Source of the DNA: Candidatus Acidiferrum typicum
Lineage (GTDB): Bacteria > Acidobacteriota > Terriglobia > Acidiferrales > UBA7541
Direction of reading: 5' to 3'
Assembly: GCA_002478115.1 (NCBI GenBank)
Contig: DLMH01000093.1
Location: 368 to 64,367, forward strand
DNA length: 64,000 nucleotides
The position numbers and the translations under genes are program-made. The notes under the pieces were generated by a model that saw only the letters and a program-made list of their open reading frames with translations, did no database searches and had not been told where the DNA came from. Each line of letters starts with the position of its first letter. The first letter of the stretch is position 1. This document shows positions 61,746 through 64,000 of this stretch, one piece after another.

Positions 61746-62591
61746 GTGCCTTCCTTCACTTCAGCCATGCTTGCCTGCACCCTTCTCACCTTCTCAACGT
61801 TTCTTTCGGACCCAATCACACGACAGCAATCGAAGAGTTCTTCCACTTCGCAGGCGGAACCCCTACCCACTTATTCCAACACTAGCGACGGCCTTCGCCA
61901 GCTCCTCGAGGACATGCGTACGGCGGCCAAGAACCGAGATAACGCTAAACTCTCAGCTCTAATCAGAGAAACGGAAATCCCAAACTACGAAACTTGGTTC
62001 ACAGCAACCTTTGGTCAAGAGAAGGGTGAGAGCTGGGCTGGTCCCTACGGAAAGAATCTCGAACGAAATGAGAAACAATTGCAGGATTTCATCATTGAGG
62101 TCGCACTGGAAGACGGTGAAATCTCTGCACAGAAACTGGATGCGCCAATGATGTACGACACACTGACGGTTCCGCTGGACCTTTACCTTGCAGATTGGAA
62201 GAAATCAACTGGCCCCAATAACCAAAAGCCAGACCATATTGGCTACTTTATGTTTGTCGATGGAAAATTTCGATGGGACAGCACGGTCGAGTTTTTCAGG
62301 GTACAGAAATCCAATCGGGGAGGATTGGTGCCAGCGAAATTGATTAAACGGGTCGCCCCTGAATACCCCCCTGAAGCGCGGGAGAAACGGATTCAGGGCA
62401 CTGTGAAGTTAAATGTCATCATTCGAAAAGACGGTTCGGTCACGGTTCAGAACGTCGTGGAGGGGGACCAGATTCTCGTCCCTGCGGCCATTGAGGCCGT
62501 TCGTCAATGGCGCTACCATCCTTTCATCCTCACTGGCCAACCAATAGAAGTACAAACTATAATTGATGTGGTTTTTGTGTTGAACGAATGA
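61746..62591 (+). CDS. Protein with TonB-like C-terminal domain
   Basis: This protein of up to 281 residues has a C-terminal energy-transducer domain (YPPEAREKRIQGTVKLNVIIRKDGSVTVQNVV...AIEAVRQWRYHPF) but no obvious proline-rich spacer. The middle part (about 45-185) is a soluble domain I cannot name. The N-terminus is hydrophobic only from ATG 61767 (MLACTLLTFSTFLS), so the GTG at 61746 may be too early; that GTG lies inside a perfect hairpin (AAGGAAGG/CCTTCCTT, 61739-61756). Its base composition is visibly less GC-rich than its neighbours, which could mean later acquisition. It is not next to a TonB-dependent receptor. Confidence 0.7.
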   Translation: MPSFTSAMLACTLLTFSTFLSDPITRQQSKSSSTSQAEPLPTYSNTSDGLRQLLEDMRTAAKNRDNAKLSALIRETEIPNYETWFTATFGQEKGESWAGPYGKNLERNEKQLQDFIIEVALEDGEISAQKLDAPMMYDTLTVPLDLYLADWKKSTGPNNQKPDHIGYFMFVDGKFRWDSTVEFFRVQKSNRGGLVPAKLIKRVAPEYPPEAREKRIQGTVKLNVIIRKDGSVTVQNVVEGDQILVPAAIEAVRQWRYHPFILTGQPIEVQTIIDVVFVLNE

Positions 62592-62727
62592 ATTGTAACG
62601 ACTAAATCATCCGGGGCCGAAAGAGCACGCAGCCAGGCTATCTTCGTGAAATTTCTGATACTCGGCCAGTGAGCGCGTACCACATGCCCTGACCCGGGAA
62701 TCGGAAACCAGCCCAATACCACCTATC

Positions 62728-63789
62728 TCAAGCGGTGGCTTGAAGTTCGGGCAGGGGCTTCAATGTGCGAGTGCGGTAGAGCGTATCGCGCTGGGCGGGG
62801 ATAAAGCCGGCATCTGTGATGATGCGCTGCAACTCGCCCTCGTTCGTGCGGCGCCGTACACCCGCCGCAAAGACCACATTTTCCTCGATCAGAATGCTGC
62901 CAACATCGTCGGCCCCGAATTGCAGGCCAATCTGGCAAACCTTGATCCCCGGCGTCAGCCAGCTTGACTGGATGTGCTCCACATTGTCGAGATACAGCCG
63001 GCTCACCGCCAGCGTCTTCAGGTAATCGACCGCCGTGGTTTCCTGCACCTTTTTGCCAAGCGCCGTATTCTCCGCGGCAAAAATCCACGGAATAAATGCC
63101 GTGAAGCCGCCGGTGTCTTCCTGGATGCGGCGAATGCGGTCAAGATGATTGACGCGGTGGCGCAGTTCTTCGCCGCAGCCAAACATCATCGTGGCCGTGG
63201 TGCGCAGCCCGAGCGCGTGGGCGATGCGGTGTACCTGCTCCCATTCGTCGCTGGTGCACTTCAAACGCGCGATCTTGCCGCGAATTTCGTCGTCCAGAAT
63301 TTCCGCGCCGCCGCCGGGAATGGAATCGAGTCCGGCATCCTTCAGCCGCTGGATGGTATCGCGCAAGCTGAGTTCGCTGACTTCCGCGATGCACAGTATT
63401 TCCGGAGCCGAGAAGCAATGCAGATGAACTTGCGGATACCGCGATTTCAACGAGCGCAGCAGGTTCTCGTAATACCCGATTTGCAGGTCCGGATGTAAGC
63501 CGCCCTGCAAAAGGATCCCGGTGCCGCCGAGTTCGAGCATCTCGTCGATTTTCTGGTAGATGCTTTCAAACGAAAGGATATAGCCGTCCTTGGCGCCGAG
63601 GGGGCGATAGAAAGCGCAAAAAGAGCAGTATTCGGTGCAGAAATTGGTGTAATTGATGTTGCGATCGATCTGGTAAGTGACCACGCGCGGGTCGTTTTTT
63701 TTCAAGCGCAATTGATGCGCGGCCATGCCGATGCCCACCAGGTCATCGGACTCGAGCAGTTCCAGCGCTTCTTGTTTGCCGATTGCCAC
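62728..63789 (-). CDS. mqnC: Cyclic dehypoxanthinyl futalosine synthase
   Basis: This radical-SAM enzyme of the futalosine menaquinone pathway has 353 residues. The iron-sulphur cysteines C51, C55 and C58 (CTEYCSFC) form C-x3-C-x2-C. Further family marks are NINYTNFC, LQGGLHPDL, HCFSAPEI, IPGGGAEIL and the late FAAGVRRRTNEGEL. MqnC cyclises dehypoxanthinyl futalosine. The start is ATG 63789, 24 bp after the end of the mqnA coding region, so both lie in one operon transcribed leftward. Confidence 0.95.
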   Translation of the reverse strand: MAIGKQEALELLESDDLVGIGMAAHQLRLKKNDPRVVTYQIDRNINYTNFCTEYCSFCAFYRPLGAKDGYILSFESIYQKIDEMLELGGTGILLQGGLHPDLQIGYYENLLRSLKSRYPQVHLHCFSAPEILCIAEVSELSLRDTIQRLKDAGLDSIPGGGAEILDDEIRGKIARLKCTSDEWEQVHRIAHALGLRTTATMMFGCGEELRHRVNHLDRIRRIQEDTGGFTAFIPWIFAAENTALGKKVQETTAVDYLKTLAVSRLYLDNVEHIQSSWLTPGIKVCQIGLQFGADDVGSILIEENVVFAAGVRRRTNEGELQRIITDAGFIPAQRDTLYRTRTLKPLPELQATA

Positions 63790-63813
63790 GTCAGAGTTCC
63801 CCCCGTGCCAGGA

Positions 63814-64000
63814 TCAACGGCGCCGCTCGCACGCAAGTTCAGAGTTACCTTCCGAGACTCTGGCAGCCCGGGCCATCACTATCTCCGGCGCGCTCGGAAT
63901 CAAGCCGAGTTCCGCCGCGAGATTGAAATAGAGGCGCAGTCCCCGCAGGTTTTCTTCATCCAGCCCGTAGTCGATGTTCTCCATCAGGTAGCGCCGCAAA
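63814..64000 (-). CDS. mqnA: Chorismate dehydratase, C-terminal fragment (5' end outside the window)
   Basis: Only the last 62 codons are inside the window. MENIDYGLDEENLRGLRLYF followed by NLAAELGLI is the characteristic C-terminus of MqnA, which converts chorismate to 3-enolpyruvylbenzoate, the first step of futalosine menaquinone synthesis. It immediately precedes mqnC, which supports the assignment. The remaining 5' part continues beyond base 64000. Confidence 0.82.
   Translation of the reverse strand, partial: LRRYLMENIDYGLDEENLRGLRLYFNLAAELGLIPSAPEIVMARAARVSEGNSELACERRR

Overview
This 64 kb window looks like chromosomal DNA of an Acidobacteriota (probably class Terriglobia). The reasons are visible in the genes: GC-rich codon use, serine/threonine kinases carrying TolB/PD40 propellers, choice-of-anchor-D (ASH) repeat lipoproteins, an rpmE/prfA/prmC neighbourhood, and the futalosine menaquinone genes mqnC/mqnA. 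The species assignment is inference.

Region 1 (1-8.5 kb) starts with the tail of an IS transposase. It then holds an exopolysaccharide/exosortase locus: rfbB, an exosortase, a tyrosine autokinase, a Wzz-type chain-length protein, a large TPR lipoprotein and a VanZ-like protein. Region 2 (8.5-20 kb) is a regulatory block between two ASH-Fn3 surface lipoproteins. It contains a receiver-less sigma-54 activator, two PilZ proteins, a histidine kinase with an NtrC-type response regulator, and a diguanylate cyclase fused to a PilZ domain. Sequences matching sigma-54 promoters (TGGC-N8-TGC) lie upstream of the Wzz gene, one PilZ gene and the cyclase. I read regions 1 and 2 as one circuit: kinase/NtrC regulator, sigma-54, then c-di-GMP and polysaccharide export, the local version of the PrsK/PrsR/exosortase arrangement.

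Region 3 (20-35 kb) is mostly housekeeping: a small membrane protein, rpmE, a two-domain ThyX homologue, a tandem pair of unknown secreted proteins, an esterase, prfA, a decapeptide-repeat membrane protein, prmC, dinB, an RsbU-like phosphatase, a CCA-adding type nucleotidyltransferase and lon. Region 4 (35-48 kb) has a zinc-ribbon membrane kinase, a YbjQ protein, two glycosyltransferase systems (one a GH18-like/NodB/GT2 three-part enzyme), a LuxR-type regulator with a strongly structured leader, a GT39-like protein and a CDF metal transporter with three C-terminal domains. Region 5 (48-64 kb) has an exported TldD/TldE-like pair, a kinase with a propeller, an S9 peptidase, small membrane proteins, a second RsbU-like phosphatase, a zinc-ribbon coiled-coil protein coupled to an RNase H fused to a DUF104-like tail, a TonB C-terminal protein, and mqnC-mqnA.

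I found no rRNA, complete tRNA, CRISPR array or prophage. Starts were set by Shine-Dalgarno sequences and by where family similarity begins; several differ from the longest open frame, as stated in each entry.
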